A stretch of DNA of 64,000 bases from Pararhizobium polonicum (lineage in GTDB: Bacteria > Pseudomonadota > Alphaproteobacteria > Rhizobiales > Rhizobiaceae), in the NCBI RefSeq assembly GCF_001687365.1, contig NZ_LGLV01000015.1, positions 124,001 through 188,000 of the forward strand, written 5' to 3'. The notes under the pieces are model-generated. The model did no database searches and was not told the DNA's origin. It worked only from the letters and a program-made list of their open reading frames with translations. This document shows, in pieces, positions 18,000 through 26,107 of this stretch. Position 1 is the first letter of the stretch; every line of letters starts with the position of its first letter. A program made the translations under genes and the position numbers.

Positions 18000-19379
18000 T
18001 CAGGCCGGCACCCGCACCATCGCCCGTAACCCGCCCAACGGACTGTCCGACAGCGTAACATTGCCGCCGTGGCTGCGGGCGATGTCGCGGGCGATCGCCA
18101 GGCCGAGGCCGGTACCCGAGCTGTCGAGGTTGCGAGCCTCGTCGAGCCGGAAGAACGGTTTGAAGACATCCTCGCGCGAGCGTTCCGGAATGCCGGGGCC
18201 GTTGTCATCCACGGTGATCGTCAGCCATTTCGAGCCGTGCCGCGCGTCGATGTGAACAGTGTCGGCGTAACGATAGGCGTTGGAGGCCAGATTGGCGACC
18301 AACCGGGTGAAGGCATTGGGCCGCACGCGGACATTGTCGTCGCCTTCCACCGAGGTGGTAACGGTCTTGTCCTGGAGTTCGGCCTCCAGCGTCAGCCTGT
18401 TCATCAGGTCGTTGAGCTTCAATTGCCCGACATCTTCCTCCGCCTCGCCGCGCGCGAAGGCGAGATAGCCCTCGAGCATGCTCTGCATATCCTCGACATC
18501 CTGATTGAGATTGTCGAGATCGGCACTGTCGCCGGCCAGCGCCAGTTGCAGCTTGAAGCGGGTGAGGATGGTGCGTAGATCGTGGCTGACGCCGGTCAGC
18601 ATCGCCGTGCGCTGCTCGATCTGGCGTTCAATGCGCTCGCGCATCTGGATGAAGGCAAGGCCGGCGCGGCGGACCTCGTCGGCGCCGCGCGGCGAGAAAT
18701 CGTCGATCTTCTGCCCCTTGCCGAAACTTTCGGCCGCCTTGGCGAGCGTCAGGATCGGCCGGATCTGGCCGCGCAGGAACAGGATGGCGATGGTCAAAAG
18801 CACCAGCGAGGCGCCGACCATCCAGACGATGAAGATATGGGTGTTGGAGGCATAGGCCTGGCTGCGGCGCGCATAGACGCGCAGGATGCGCTGGTCGTCG
18901 AGCTTGATGCGGACTTCGACTAGATCGGAATTGCCGACCGTATCGATCCAGAACGGCTTGCGGATCTGGTCGGATATCTCGCCGCTGAGGATCTGATCGA
19001 GAATCTCGAAGAAGGGTTTGGGGCGTGGTGCCGGCAGCTCGCCATCCGGCTCGATCGAGATGCTGAGGTTCAACCGCTCTCGGGCAATGCGAACGATGTC
19101 GGAATAGTCGTCGGCCGGCATGGCGTCGATCAGGTCGATGACCGCGGCGATATCGCCGGTGACGGCTGCCGACAGCCTCTGTGTGACCAGCTGCCAGTGC
19201 CGCTCCATGAAGACGAAGGCGACGACGGACTGCAACAGCACCATCGGGATGATGACGATCAGCAGCGAGCGGGCATAAAGCCCCATCGGCAGCTGGCGGC
19301 GCAGCCAGCGCATCGTGCGTTTCCAGGGCGTGTCGGCTGTTTGCGCCCGGTAGCGCCGCAGGAGGTCAAGATTCGCCAT
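18000..19379 (-). CDS. Membrane sensor histidine kinase (EnvZ-like layout)
   Basis: The 459-residue protein has two membrane helices (about 38-58 and 183-203) around a periplasmic sensor, a HAMP linker, an H-box SHDLRT with H266, an N-box around 364-370, DDNGPG (391-396) and GTGLGL (422-427). It autophosphorylates and would pass phosphate to the OmpR-type regulator encoded just upstream in the transcript. The signal is unknown. The kinase-regulator-MarR order resembles the petR/petP region of alphaproteobacteria. Confidence 0.93.
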   Translation of the reverse strand: MANLDLLRRYRAQTADTPWKRTMRWLRRQLPMGLYARSLLIVIIPMVLLQSVVAFVFMERHWQLVTQRLSAAVTGDIAAVIDLIDAMPADDYSDIVRIARERLNLSISIEPDGELPAPRPKPFFEILDQILSGEISDQIRKPFWIDTVGNSDLVEVRIKLDDQRILRVYARRSQAYASNTHIFIVWMVGASLVLLTIAILFLRGQIRPILTLAKAAESFGKGQKIDDFSPRGADEVRRAGLAFIQMRERIERQIEQRTAMLTGVSHDLRTILTRFKLQLALAGDSADLDNLNQDVEDMQSMLEGYLAFARGEAEEDVGQLKLNDLMNRLTLEAELQDKTVTTSVEGDDNVRVRPNAFTRLVANLASNAYRYADTVHIDARHGSKWLTITVDDNGPGIPERSREDVFKPFFRLDEARNLDSSGTGLGLAIARDIARSHGGNVTLSDSPLGGLRAMVRVPA

Positions 19380-19402
19380 GGCTGCCCAACCGGATCATAG
19401 GA

Positions 19403-20104
19403 TTAGTCCACGCTCAGCCGGTAGCCGATGCCGCGCACGGTTTGCAGCCAGACGGGGTTCGACGGATCGTCTTCGATCTTGCGGCGCAGGCGGTTGATCT
19501 GGACGTCGATGGTTCTTTCGCCGACCTCGGCTTCGTCGCTCACCAGTTCATGGCGCGGAATGGTTTCGCCGGCGCGCTGCGAGAACAGCATCATGATTTC
19601 CTGCTCGCGATCGGTCAGGCGGATATGATCGGCGCCGCGCCGCAGTTCCTTGCGGACCACGGAGAAGGTGAAGGGGCCGAAAATGACCTGTTCCACCTTG
19701 GGTGCCTTTGCCGGCGCATTGCGCCTGAGAATATTGTTGATGCGCAGCACCAGTTCGCGCGGGTCGAAGGGTTTGGGCAGATAGTCGTCGGCGCCGGCTT
19801 CCAGGCCCTCGATGCGGGCATTCGATTCGGCCAGCGCCGTCAGCATGATCACCGGCACGGTCTTGATCTTGCGCAGGCTCTGGGTGAGAGAAATGCCGGT
19901 CTCTCCCGGCATCATCACGTCGACGATCAACAGGTCGTAGTCTATGCCTTCAAGCTTGCGGCGCGCTTCGTCGGCATCCGCGGCGGTGGTCACCCGGAAC
20001 CCTTTTTCCATCAGATAGCGGTTCAGAAGATCGCGGATACGGCGGTCGTCATCCACGACCAGCAGGTGGGCGGCATCGTCGTCGATCCTCATCGTCTTTA
20101 TCAT
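19403..20104 (-). CDS. OmpR-family response regulator (PetR-like)
   Basis: The receiver domain has the acidic pair VVDDD (16-20) and phospho-acceptor D62 in VDVMMPGETG. A winged-helix DNA-binding domain follows (GERTIDVQINRLRRKIE near the C-terminus). The start at 20104 is preceded by AGGGGAC; an in-frame ATG at 20125 has a poorer site. Neighbours are the kinase downstream and a MarR gene upstream. PetR of Rhodobacter is the best-known relative that I recall with this neighbourhood. Confidence 0.93.
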   Translation of the reverse strand: MIKTMRIDDDAAHLLVVDDDRRIRDLLNRYLMEKGFRVTTAADADEARRKLEGIDYDLLIVDVMMPGETGISLTQSLRKIKTVPVIMLTALAESNARIEGLEAGADDYLPKPFDPRELVLRINNILRRNAPAKAPKVEQVIFGPFTFSVVRKELRRGADHIRLTDREQEIMMLFSQRAGETIPRHELVSDEAEVGERTIDVQINRLRRKIEDDPSNPVWLQTVRGIGYRLSVD

Positions 20105-20149
20105 CGGTCCCCTGTCATCTTGCACAGTCCGACCGCACAGGCCGGGATT

Positions 20150-20635
20150 TCAATTGTCATCGGCATTCTTCATGCCGGCCAGGAAGCGTTTGACCAGTTC
20201 CCGTGCGCCGGGACCGGTCTTGGCCAAGGCGTCGGCGATGCGCCGCGATTGTGGCTCGGCCAAGGCTCTTGCCAGAATCTTGCCTTCCTTCGTTGTATAG
20301 AGCTTGCGCTGGCGGCGATCTTCCGGTCCGGCAATCTGGTGAATATACCCTGAATCGATGAGTTGTTTCAGGACACGGGCAAGGCTCTGCTTGGTGATCC
20401 GCAGCGTCTCGAGCAGGTCGGCAACGGTCATGCCGGGCTCGCGGTCGACAAAATGCAGCACGCGATGATGCGCCCGCCCGAATCCGCGCTTTTCGAGAAT
20501 CACATCCGGATCGGAGGTGAAGTCGCGATAGGCAAAGAAGAACAGCTCGATGATCTCAAAATCGACTGATTCCGCGGTGTCTGTCCCGGCCGCGGACATG
20601 TCTTTTTCGGCTTTCTGGTTCGGCTGTCCTGCCAC
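20150..20635 (-). CDS. MarR-family transcriptional regulator (PetP/LdtR-like)
   Basis: This winged-helix protein has the MarR core: TVADLLETLRITKQSLARVL as helix-turn-helix and the wing EDRRQRKLYTT. I chose the GTG at 20635 because AAAGGA sits seven bases upstream; an ATG at 20599 has a weaker site, and a TTG at 20653 lacks one. It is divergent from ilvE, and a perfect inverted repeat in the shared gap is the likely operator, suggesting autoregulation and control of ilvE. PetP and LdtR are alphaproteobacterial relatives. Confidence 0.9.
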   Translation of the reverse strand: MAGQPNQKAEKDMSAAGTDTAESVDFEIIELFFFAYRDFTSDPDVILEKRGFGRAHHRVLHFVDREPGMTVADLLETLRITKQSLARVLKQLIDSGYIHQIAGPEDRRQRKLYTTKEGKILARALAEPQSRRIADALAKTGPGARELVKRFLAGMKNADDN

Positions 20636-20678
20636 GCAGTCGTTTCCTTTCAATTGCAGTGCGTTCTACGAAACATTT

Positions 20679-20713
20679 GAAAAAATATGTCAGCTATATT
20701 GACATATTTTTTC
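20679..20713. promoter_or_regulatory. Perfect 14-bp inverted repeat, likely MarR operator
   Basis: The left arm GAAAAAATATGTCA (20679-20692) and right arm TGACATATTTTTTC (20700-20713) are exact reverse complements with a 7-base AT-rich spacer. It lies 43 bases before the chosen MarR start and about 195 bases before ilvE. Length and symmetry fit a MarR dimer site. Confidence 0.75.
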
Positions 20714-20907
20714 GCCATTGGTAACTGTCTGGCCTCAGAAGGGCGAACACCCGACGCTGGTCCTGTCGTTGAAGATAGGCCGTGCCGCTCTGATCGCCAA
20801 TCCAAAATCACCATAACGGATTTCCCTGGCTCACGTTTGCCGATAAAATGGAAACAGGGAAGACAATCAACACAAAGAATGGCGTGTAGGCGCCCAGGGA
20901 TGAGACG

Positions 20908-21798
20908 ATGGCAGCAGTTCCTTTTGATCAGTTGGACGGTCAGATCTGGTTCAACGGTGAGTTTGTCGACTGGAAGGACGCGAAGGTTCACGTGCTGACC
21001 CACGGCCTGCACTATGCCAGCGCGGTCTTTGAAGGCGAGCGGGCCTATGGCGGCCGCGTTTTCAAGCTGACGGAGCACAATCAGCGCCTGCACAAGTCGG
21101 CCGAAATTCTCGGCTTCACCGTCCCGTATTCCGTCGCGGAACTGGATGCCGCGACGATCGAACTTCTGAAGCGGCAGGGCTTTTCCGAGGCCTATGTCCG
21201 TCCGATCGCCTGGCGCGGTTCGGAATCGATGGGCGTTTCCGCTCAGAACAACCGCATCAATGTATCCATCGCCATCTGGCAGTGGGGCAGCTATTTCAAT
21301 CCGGCTGAGAAGCTCAAGGGCATCCGTCTCGACATCGCCGAATATCGCCGCCCCGATCCGAAGACCGCGCCCTGCGCCTCCAAGGCCGCCGGCCTCTACA
21401 TGATCTGCACGATTTCCAAGCATGCGGCGGAAGCCAAGGGTTATGCGGATGCGATGATGCTCGATTATCGCGGTCAGGTTGCCGAGGCGACCGGCGCCAA
21501 CATCTTCTTCGTCAAGGATGGCGTCATCCACACGCCGGTGCCGGACTGCTTCCTCAACGGTATCACCCGCCAGACGGTCATCGAGCTTGCCAAGCGCCGC
21601 GGATACCAGGTGATCGAGCGGGCGATCATGCCGGAAGAGCTTGCGGATTTCTCCGAATGCTTCCTCACCGGCTCGGCCGCGGAAGTCACGCCGGTCTCCG
21701 AGATCGGCCCCTATACGTTCAAGCCGGCGACGATTTCCGAGACGCTGATGAACGACTACATGAAGGAAGTCTATCCGGTGGCTGCCGCTGCGGAATAA
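20908..21798 (+). CDS. ilvE: Branched-chain amino-acid aminotransferase
   Basis: PLP enzyme that interconverts branched-chain amino acids and 2-oxo acids with glutamate. The 296-residue product is fold type IV; the Schiff-base lysine is K159 in CASKAAGLYM, and the phosphate-binding region reads EATGANIFF and GITRQTVIEL. The long leader (over 190 bases) contains the MarR-type palindrome. An intrinsic terminator follows. Confidence 0.96.
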   Translation: MAAVPFDQLDGQIWFNGEFVDWKDAKVHVLTHGLHYASAVFEGERAYGGRVFKLTEHNQRLHKSAEILGFTVPYSVAELDAATIELLKRQGFSEAYVRPIAWRGSESMGVSAQNNRINVSIAIWQWGSYFNPAEKLKGIRLDIAEYRRPDPKTAPCASKAAGLYMICTISKHAAEAKGYADAMMLDYRGQVAEATGANIFFVKDGVIHTPVPDCFLNGITRQTVIELAKRRGYQVIERAIMPEELADFSECFLTGSAAEVTPVSEIGPYTFKPATISETLMNDYMKEVYPVAAAAE

Positions 21799-21821
21799 CC
21801 GGCGGTTCGATCCGAATTGAG

Positions 21822-21856
21822 AAAAGGCGGCCAACTCATTGGGCCGCCTTTTCATT
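21822..21856 (+). terminator. Intrinsic terminator of ilvE
   Basis: AAAAGGCGGCC (21822-21832) pairs with GGCCGCCTTTT (21842-21852) around a nine-base loop, with a T tract in the right arm. The A tract on the left makes it usable in both directions. Confidence 0.9.
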
Positions 21857-21909
21857 TGATAGATGGTCGTGCCAGCTGGCGTGGACCGGTTAGGGAACGC
21901 GCGGGGTTT

Positions 21910-22179
21910 TCAGGCTTTGTTGCCGCCCAAAACCAGGCCTGCAAGCCCGGTCAGGACGCCGCCGCCCACGAGCCCGCCAATGGCTTGGGTGATGAGCCCG
22001 GCCGCCGCGGCTTCGCCACCCAGCATCTGAACGAGAAATCCGCCGCCCAGGCCGCCGATCGCACCGACGATCGTGCGCACGACGACACTGACTGCCTGCT
22101 GCTTGAGAACTGCTCCAGTCGCGTTGCCGCCAGCAGCGCCGGCGATCAATTGCGTAATGATAGGCAATAATGCTTCCAT
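21910..22179 (-). CDS. Small Gly/Ala-rich membrane protein, function unknown
   Basis: The 89-residue protein is glycine- and alanine-rich with two or three glycine-zipper-like hydrophobic helices (GAIGGLGGGFLVQMLGG and IGGLVGGGVLTGLAGLVLGG). It resembles conserved hypothetical proteins of Rhizobiales. It has no signal-peptide cleavage site that I can see, so it is probably an inner-membrane protein. Start ATG at 22179 follows GGGGAGAG. Confidence 0.7.
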   Translation of the reverse strand: MEALLPIITQLIAGAAGGNATGAVLKQQAVSVVVRTIVGAIGGLGGGFLVQMLGGEAAAAGLITQAIGGLVGGGVLTGLAGLVLGGNKA

Positions 22180-22498
22180 TGTTCTCTCCCCGTTTCGCCA
22201 CCTGCATCCGGCTCCCCAGACTCACGTGGCACGCCGTCGATCCGGCATGCACAGGTTGAGGTGAAAATCCGCACGAGTCAATTTCGCAACTGCGAAATGA
22301 GCACAGTTAAATCAATCGTCTTCAGGTGGAGAGGAAAGTCACGCGTTTTCATTGTCCTGTGCTGCGCTGACCGCCGTGCCCGGTGTTCCAGATGGAACCG
22401 CGGATACCGGGAAAATGGAAAATATTGGACCTGTTCCGCACGCCCGGAACAATTGTGTCATTTCGGTGTTTAGAGGCCAATAAGGGAGGATTACTCAA
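22180..22498. promoter_or_regulatory. 319-bp gap with three inverted repeats and a candidate EcfG-type promoter
   Basis: Three short palindromes are visible: ATTTCGCA-AC-TGCGAAAT (22281-22298), GTTCCA-GA-TGGAAC (22385-22398) and TGTTCCG-N6-CGGAACA (22432-22451). The last contains GGAAC (22446-22450) followed after 16 bases by TGTT (22467-22470), close to the general-stress sigma factor consensus GGAAC-N16/17-CGTT. A small gene starts about 30 bases further on. No other gene is seen. Confidence 0.4.
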
Positions 22499-22663
22499 AT
22501 GCTACAGGACATTTCCGCGCAACCGTATTCGCCGGCCCGCCAGTTGCGGCCGGTCGTCGTCACCGTCATCGTCGCCGAGCTCGCGGTTTTCGCTCTCTTG
22601 ATGACCACGATCAATTTCCAGACACCTCTGCCGGCCCCGGTCGAAATCGCCGAAGTCCGTTAG
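22499..22663 (+). CDS. 54-residue single-pass membrane protein
   Basis: ATG at 22499 is preceded at good spacing by AGGGAGGA, one of the strongest ribosome sites in the window, and the frame runs to TAG at 22661. The product has a short polar N-terminus (MLQDISAQPYSPARQLRP), one membrane helix (about 19-37, rich in V, A, L, F) and a proline-rich tail ending EIAEVR. Codon use resembles the neighbours. No function is recognised. A possible EcfG-type promoter suggests stress induction. Confidence 0.6.
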   Translation: MLQDISAQPYSPARQLRPVVVTVIVAELAVFALLMTTINFQTPLPAPVEIAEVR

Positions 22664-22779
22664 AAGCCTTCGATCGATTACGATTGCTTGCGTTGCCCGT
22701 TTTCATTGCGGCGCGTCCGTCCTATATGCTGTCCTGTGATTGAGACAGCGAGCGATCGAGACAGCGAGGCACAGGCGGC

Positions 22780-23421
22780 ATGTTACAGGCGGGCATTATC
22801 CCGGTTACCCATTTCCAGCAGAATTGCACGGTGTTGTTCGATACCGAAACCAAGGAGGGCGTGATCGTCGATCCGGGCGGGGATGTCGATATCATTCTGC
22901 AGACGATCAAGGAAAACGGCATCACGCTGAAGGCGATCTGGCTGACCCATGGCCATATCGATCACGCCGGCGGGGCCAAGGAACTCAAGGAAGCCCTGAA
23001 CCTCGATATCATCGGGCCGCACAAGGACGACCTGCCGCTGCTGGAAAGACTGGAAGCGCAGGCGGAGAAATTCGGGCTGGCGATGAAGGTCGAGAACGTG
23101 CTGCCGGACCGCTGGCTGGAGGAGGGCGATACGGTGTCCTTCGGCGATCATGTCTTCGAAGTCCTGCATTGCCCCGGGCATGCGCCCGGCCATGTCGTCT
23201 ATTTCAATCGCACTCAGGGTTTCGCCCATGTCGGCGACGTTCTGTTTCGCGGCTCCATCGGCCGCACCGACCTTCCCGGTGGCAACCATCAGCAGCTTCT
23301 CGATTCGATCCGCGACAAGATCCTGCCGCTCGGCGATACCGTCGGCTTTATCTGCGGCCATGGCCCGGGCGGCCAGATCGGCGAGGAGCGCCGCACCAAT
23401 CCCTACCTGCGCGGTTTGTAG
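22780..23421 (+). CDS. MBL-fold metallo-hydrolase (YcbL / glyoxalase II-like)
   Basis: The 213-residue protein has the metallo-beta-lactamase motif THGHIDHAGG (H57, H59, D61, H62), further ligands in CPGHAPGH and VGDVLF, and ends with CGHGPGGQIGEERRTNP, typical of the YcbL type II glyoxalase-like group. It probably hydrolyses a thioester such as S-lactoylglutathione. It lacks the C-terminal substrate domain of classical glyoxalase II. Transcription ends at a strong hairpin. Confidence 0.92.
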   Translation: MLQAGIIPVTHFQQNCTVLFDTETKEGVIVDPGGDVDIILQTIKENGITLKAIWLTHGHIDHAGGAKELKEALNLDIIGPHKDDLPLLERLEAQAEKFGLAMKVENVLPDRWLEEGDTVSFGDHVFEVLHCPGHAPGHVVYFNRTQGFAHVGDVLFRGSIGRTDLPGGNHQQLLDSIRDKILPLGDTVGFICGHGPGGQIGEERRTNPYLRGL

Positions 23422-23467
23422 AGGCGTCTCCGGCCGCAGTCATGCTGTGCCGTGTGTTGGGACAGCA

Positions 23468-23501
23468 AAAAAGGCACGTACCGATGGGCACGTGCCTTTT
23501 T
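23468..23501. terminator. Bidirectional intrinsic terminator
   Basis: A perfect 12-bp stem (AAAAAGGCACGT at 23468-23479 with its complement at 23490-23501) around a ten-base loop, with A and T tracts at the two ends. It separates the convergent MBL hydrolase and BA14K genes and can serve both. Confidence 0.92.
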
Positions 23502-23522
23502 CAATGCATGTTACTGGCTGTC

Positions 23523-23960
23523 TCAGCCGGCGGTGCAGAAATAGTCCCGGCCGTCATAGCCGCGGAAGGTGCCGGACTGCGCGTCAAACGAGCGATAGCG
23601 CTGCGAGCAATAACGGTACCAGCCAGGGCTCCAGGGCTCCAGTCCGCCGTAGTTTTGAACCACGACAGGGCGGGGACGATAGACCGGGCGGGGCTCGTAA
23701 TATTCGGGTTCCGGATCGACATAGACCCGTTCCTGGTAACGCGGCCGGTTGGCAATGGCGCCGCCGATGATCACGCCGGTGGCAAGACCGAGTGCGCCAA
23801 GCGCAAGGCCATCGTTGTTGTGACGATAATGCCGGTCGTAGCCGCCATGGCGATAATAGTTGCGGCGGCCCCAGTCGTCGGCCTGCGCGGGGGTGATTGC
23901 CGGGATGACAGTTGCCGCGGTGGCAAGAGCAAGAACAGCAGCTTTGATAACCTTGTTCAT
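23523..23960 (-). CDS. BA14K family secreted protein
   Basis: The 145-residue protein has a signal peptide (MNKVIKAAVLALATAATVIP and on, cleavage near AQA-DD), a Y/R/H-rich segment, a hydrophobic glycine-rich stretch (GALGLATGVIIGGAIA) and the C-terminal BA14K signature with YCSQRYRSFD and GRDYFC. The name comes from a Brucella immunogen with lectin-like activity; these proteins are abundant in Rhizobiales envelopes. The two C-terminal cysteines could form a disulfide. Start at 23960 is preceded by AGGAT. Confidence 0.88.
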   Translation of the reverse strand: MNKVIKAAVLALATAATVIPAITPAQADDWGRRNYYRHGGYDRHYRHNNDGLALGALGLATGVIIGGAIANRPRYQERVYVDPEPEYYEPRPVYRPRPVVVQNYGGLEPWSPGWYRYCSQRYRSFDAQSGTFRGYDGRDYFCTAG

Positions 23961-24046
23961 TGTTTCGATCCTGTGATGGGCCGGACCATTTCCGTCCTTC
24001 ATGATGAAAACAAACTAATATGGCAAAACTGAATGCAGCCTGAATG

Positions 24047-24073
24047 AAAAAACCCGGCAACGAGGCCGGGCTT
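24047..24073 (-). terminator. Intrinsic terminator of the cold-shock gene
   Basis: CCCGGC (24053-24058) pairs with GCCGGG (24065-24070) around a six-base loop; on the minus strand it is followed by a run of six T (24047-24052). Confidence 0.85.
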
Positions 24074-24106
24074 CAACGTGAATCTGTTTGCAGGGGGCTG
24101 GGTGGC

Positions 24107-24322
24107 TTAGCCAGAGACCTGCAGGTTGACCGCCTTCGGGCCCTTGCCGCGGCGATCCGGTTCCGTGTCGAAGCTGACCTTCTGATTTTCGGATAGTCCG
24201 TTCAGGCCCGAAGCCTGTACGGCGGAGATATGCACGAAGATATCGGCGCCACCATTGTCCGGCTTGATAAAACCAAAGCCCTTATCGGTGTTGAAGAATT
24301 TAACAATGCCAGTCTCGGCCAT
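24107..24322 (-). CDS. Cold-shock domain protein
   Basis: The 71-residue protein is a single OB-fold cold-shock domain with RNP1 KGFGFIK (14-20) and RNP2 DIFVHIS (27-33). It binds single-stranded nucleic acid and acts as an RNA chaperone. It is followed by a terminator. The long upstream gap with AT-rich structured sequence could hold a thermo-responsive leader, but the promoter position is unknown. Confidence 0.95.
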   Translation of the reverse strand: MAETGIVKFFNTDKGFGFIKPDNGGADIFVHISAVQASGLNGLSENQKVSFDTEPDRRGKGPKAVNLQVSG

Positions 24323-24871
24323 GCGTCAGGTCCTTTTTCCTCTGCCCGGATGCGGCGGGCAGCATTACAATGTTTGCCCCAGGGGCGTGCGGCAGGCAGT
24401 TCTCGACTATGAGGAAAGGGTCCTGTAATTGCAGCCAGCCATCGAAAAACTCTGTCTTTGCCCGACTGCCCGGAACATTTTGCGTGTCCGGCGCGCGTTA
24501 TTTAAAGGTCTTCCCGTGTTCGCAAATTGCCCGAACACAGTAAGCTTGCTGTGTTTATTTTAAATTGGCAAGCAAAAGTTTTTTGAAACAAGTGTGCCAT
24601 TTTGGTTTGTTTAAAAAGCGATCAACTGCCGAAAAATATGATTTTTCAGCTGATATATTGTAACATATTGAAAATATTTCTCATTTTTAAATTTTGCATG
24701 TTTTTTAGGCCATTTGCGACAGGATCTGTCGCAGAACGCCATGGCGCTCCAAACCAACGTCACCGCGTTTTCAAATATTAACCGTTTGATAAAACTTGCC
24801 GCTTCGCCGCTCGGTGCGGCTGTTACTCCGCCTGCGCCCGAAGGGAAACAAGGGCTTGGCTTGCGGGGTGC
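24323..24871. other. 549-bp non-coding region with AT-rich island and overlapping hairpins
   Basis: No protein gene is supported. From about 24500 to 24720 the sequence is strongly AT-rich compared with its surroundings. Two hairpins share bases: GTGTTCG (24516-24522) with CGAACAC (24532-24538), and AACACAG (24534-24540) with CTGTGTT (24549-24555), the latter followed by TATTTTAAATT. A third, GAAAAAT-ATG-ATTTTTC, lies at 24631-24647. This may be an unannotated small RNA or regulatory leader on the plus strand; it could also just be an upstream promoter region. Confidence 0.4.
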
Positions 24872-26029
24872 TCAGCTTTTCTGGGGGGCGGCGGAAACCC
24901 GCAGCAGCGTTGCGTCGTCTCCGTCCGTCAGCAGCAGGACCGATCCGTCTGGTGCCACCTTGACGTCGCGGATGCGTCCGAACTCGCCTTCGAACAGCCG
25001 CTCCTCGGAAACGATCGCGCCGCTGTCGTCGCGCTCCAGCCGTGCCAGCAATTGATACTTCAACGCCGCGACCAGCAGGTTGCCTTCCCATTCCGGGAAC
25101 ATCGCGCCGTGATAGACATCGATGGCGCCGGGGGCGATCGACGGATCCCAGTAATAGAGCGGCTGCTCGTAGCCGTCGGCGGCCTGGCCGATGCCGATCT
25201 CAAGACCGGAATAATCCTTGCCATAGGTAATGACCGGCCAGCCGTAATTCTTGCCCGGCTCCGGCGTGTTGATCTCGTCGCCGCCGCGGGCGCCGTGTTC
25301 GACGGTCAAAAGCTGGCCATTGGTGGTGTCGATGACAATGCCCTGCGGGTTGCGGTGCCCCTTCGACCAGACCTCGGCCAGCCCGGCCTTGCCGTCCCGA
25401 TAGGGGTTGTCCGCAGGGATGCTGCCATCCGGGTTGATATGCAGAATGGCGCCCGCATGGTCGCGCATGTCCTGCGCACGGTCCCGTTCGCCACGATCGC
25501 CGATGCCGAAGAACAGGCTGCCATCGGCGGCGATGGCGATCCGCGATCCGAAATGCTGGCCCTTGCCGGTGAACCTGTTCATCCGGAAAAGCTCTTTCAC
25601 GTCCGTCAGGCTCTTTCCGTCCTCGGCCAGCACGCCGCGCGCGATCGCCGTTCCATAACCGTTGCCGTCCGCAGCCGCCATCGACAGGAACAGCGTCCGG
25701 TTGGTGCTGAAGCCGGGATCGAGCGCCACGTCGAGAAGTCCGCCCTGTCCCTGGCGGGCGGCGGCGGGAACGCCGGTGATCGGTGCCGACGCTTTGCCGT
25801 CACGAATGATGCGAAGGGAGCCGCCAAGCTCGGTGACGATGAAGGCGCCGTCGGGCAGCACTTCGACCGACCAGGGATTGTCGAGGCCGGAGGCGATGGT
25901 CTCAACCTGCACGGCTGCCTTCCTGGTCGGGAATTGCATGGGTTCCTGGGCGAGGGCCAGGGAAGGGGCGGCGAGAAGGGCGGCCGTCAAGGCGGTCCGT
26001 TTCAGCAGGTATTCAAATGTCGCCTTCAT
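24872..26029 (-). CDS. PQQ-dependent aldose/sorbosone-type dehydrogenase, periplasmic
   Basis: The 385-residue protein has a signal peptide (cleavage near LALAQEP) and a six-bladed propeller like soluble glucose dehydrogenase/YliI: GLDNPWSVEVLPDG, RQGQGGLLDVALDPGF, GKGQHFGSRI, SKGHRNPQGI and HGARGGDEIN. The family oxidises aldose sugars in the periplasm with PQQ. No PQQ synthesis genes are in the window. It lies 78 bases downstream of the sortase gene on the same strand, so it may belong to that transcript. Confidence 0.9.
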   Translation of the reverse strand: MKATFEYLLKRTALTAALLAAPSLALAQEPMQFPTRKAAVQVETIASGLDNPWSVEVLPDGAFIVTELGGSLRIIRDGKASAPITGVPAAARQGQGGLLDVALDPGFSTNRTLFLSMAAADGNGYGTAIARGVLAEDGKSLTDVKELFRMNRFTGKGQHFGSRIAIAADGSLFFGIGDRGERDRAQDMRDHAGAILHINPDGSIPADNPYRDGKAGLAEVWSKGHRNPQGIVIDTTNGQLLTVEHGARGGDEINTPEPGKNYGWPVITYGKDYSGLEIGIGQAADGYEQPLYYWDPSIAPGAIDVYHGAMFPEWEGNLLVAALKYQLLARLERDDSGAIVSEERLFEGEFGRIRDVKVAPDGSVLLLTDGDDATLLRVSAAPQKS

Positions 26030-26107
26030 CCCATCCCTCCATGCCGGTTCTTTCGAAACTGGGGGGCTGAGACGGCGGGATCAAGGCCGATCAGGCGGAT
26101 TCTGCGA

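Noticed and set aside
22385..22451. GTTCC/GGAAC palindromes as LexA (SOS) boxes
   Set aside because: The alphaproteobacterial LexA site is a direct GTTC-N7-GTTC (or GAAC-N7-GAAC) repeat, and these are inverted repeats with different spacing.
24474..24501. GGAAC...CGTT as an EcfG promoter upstream of the AT-rich island
   Set aside because: The spacing is 19 bases, beyond the 16-17 usually needed.
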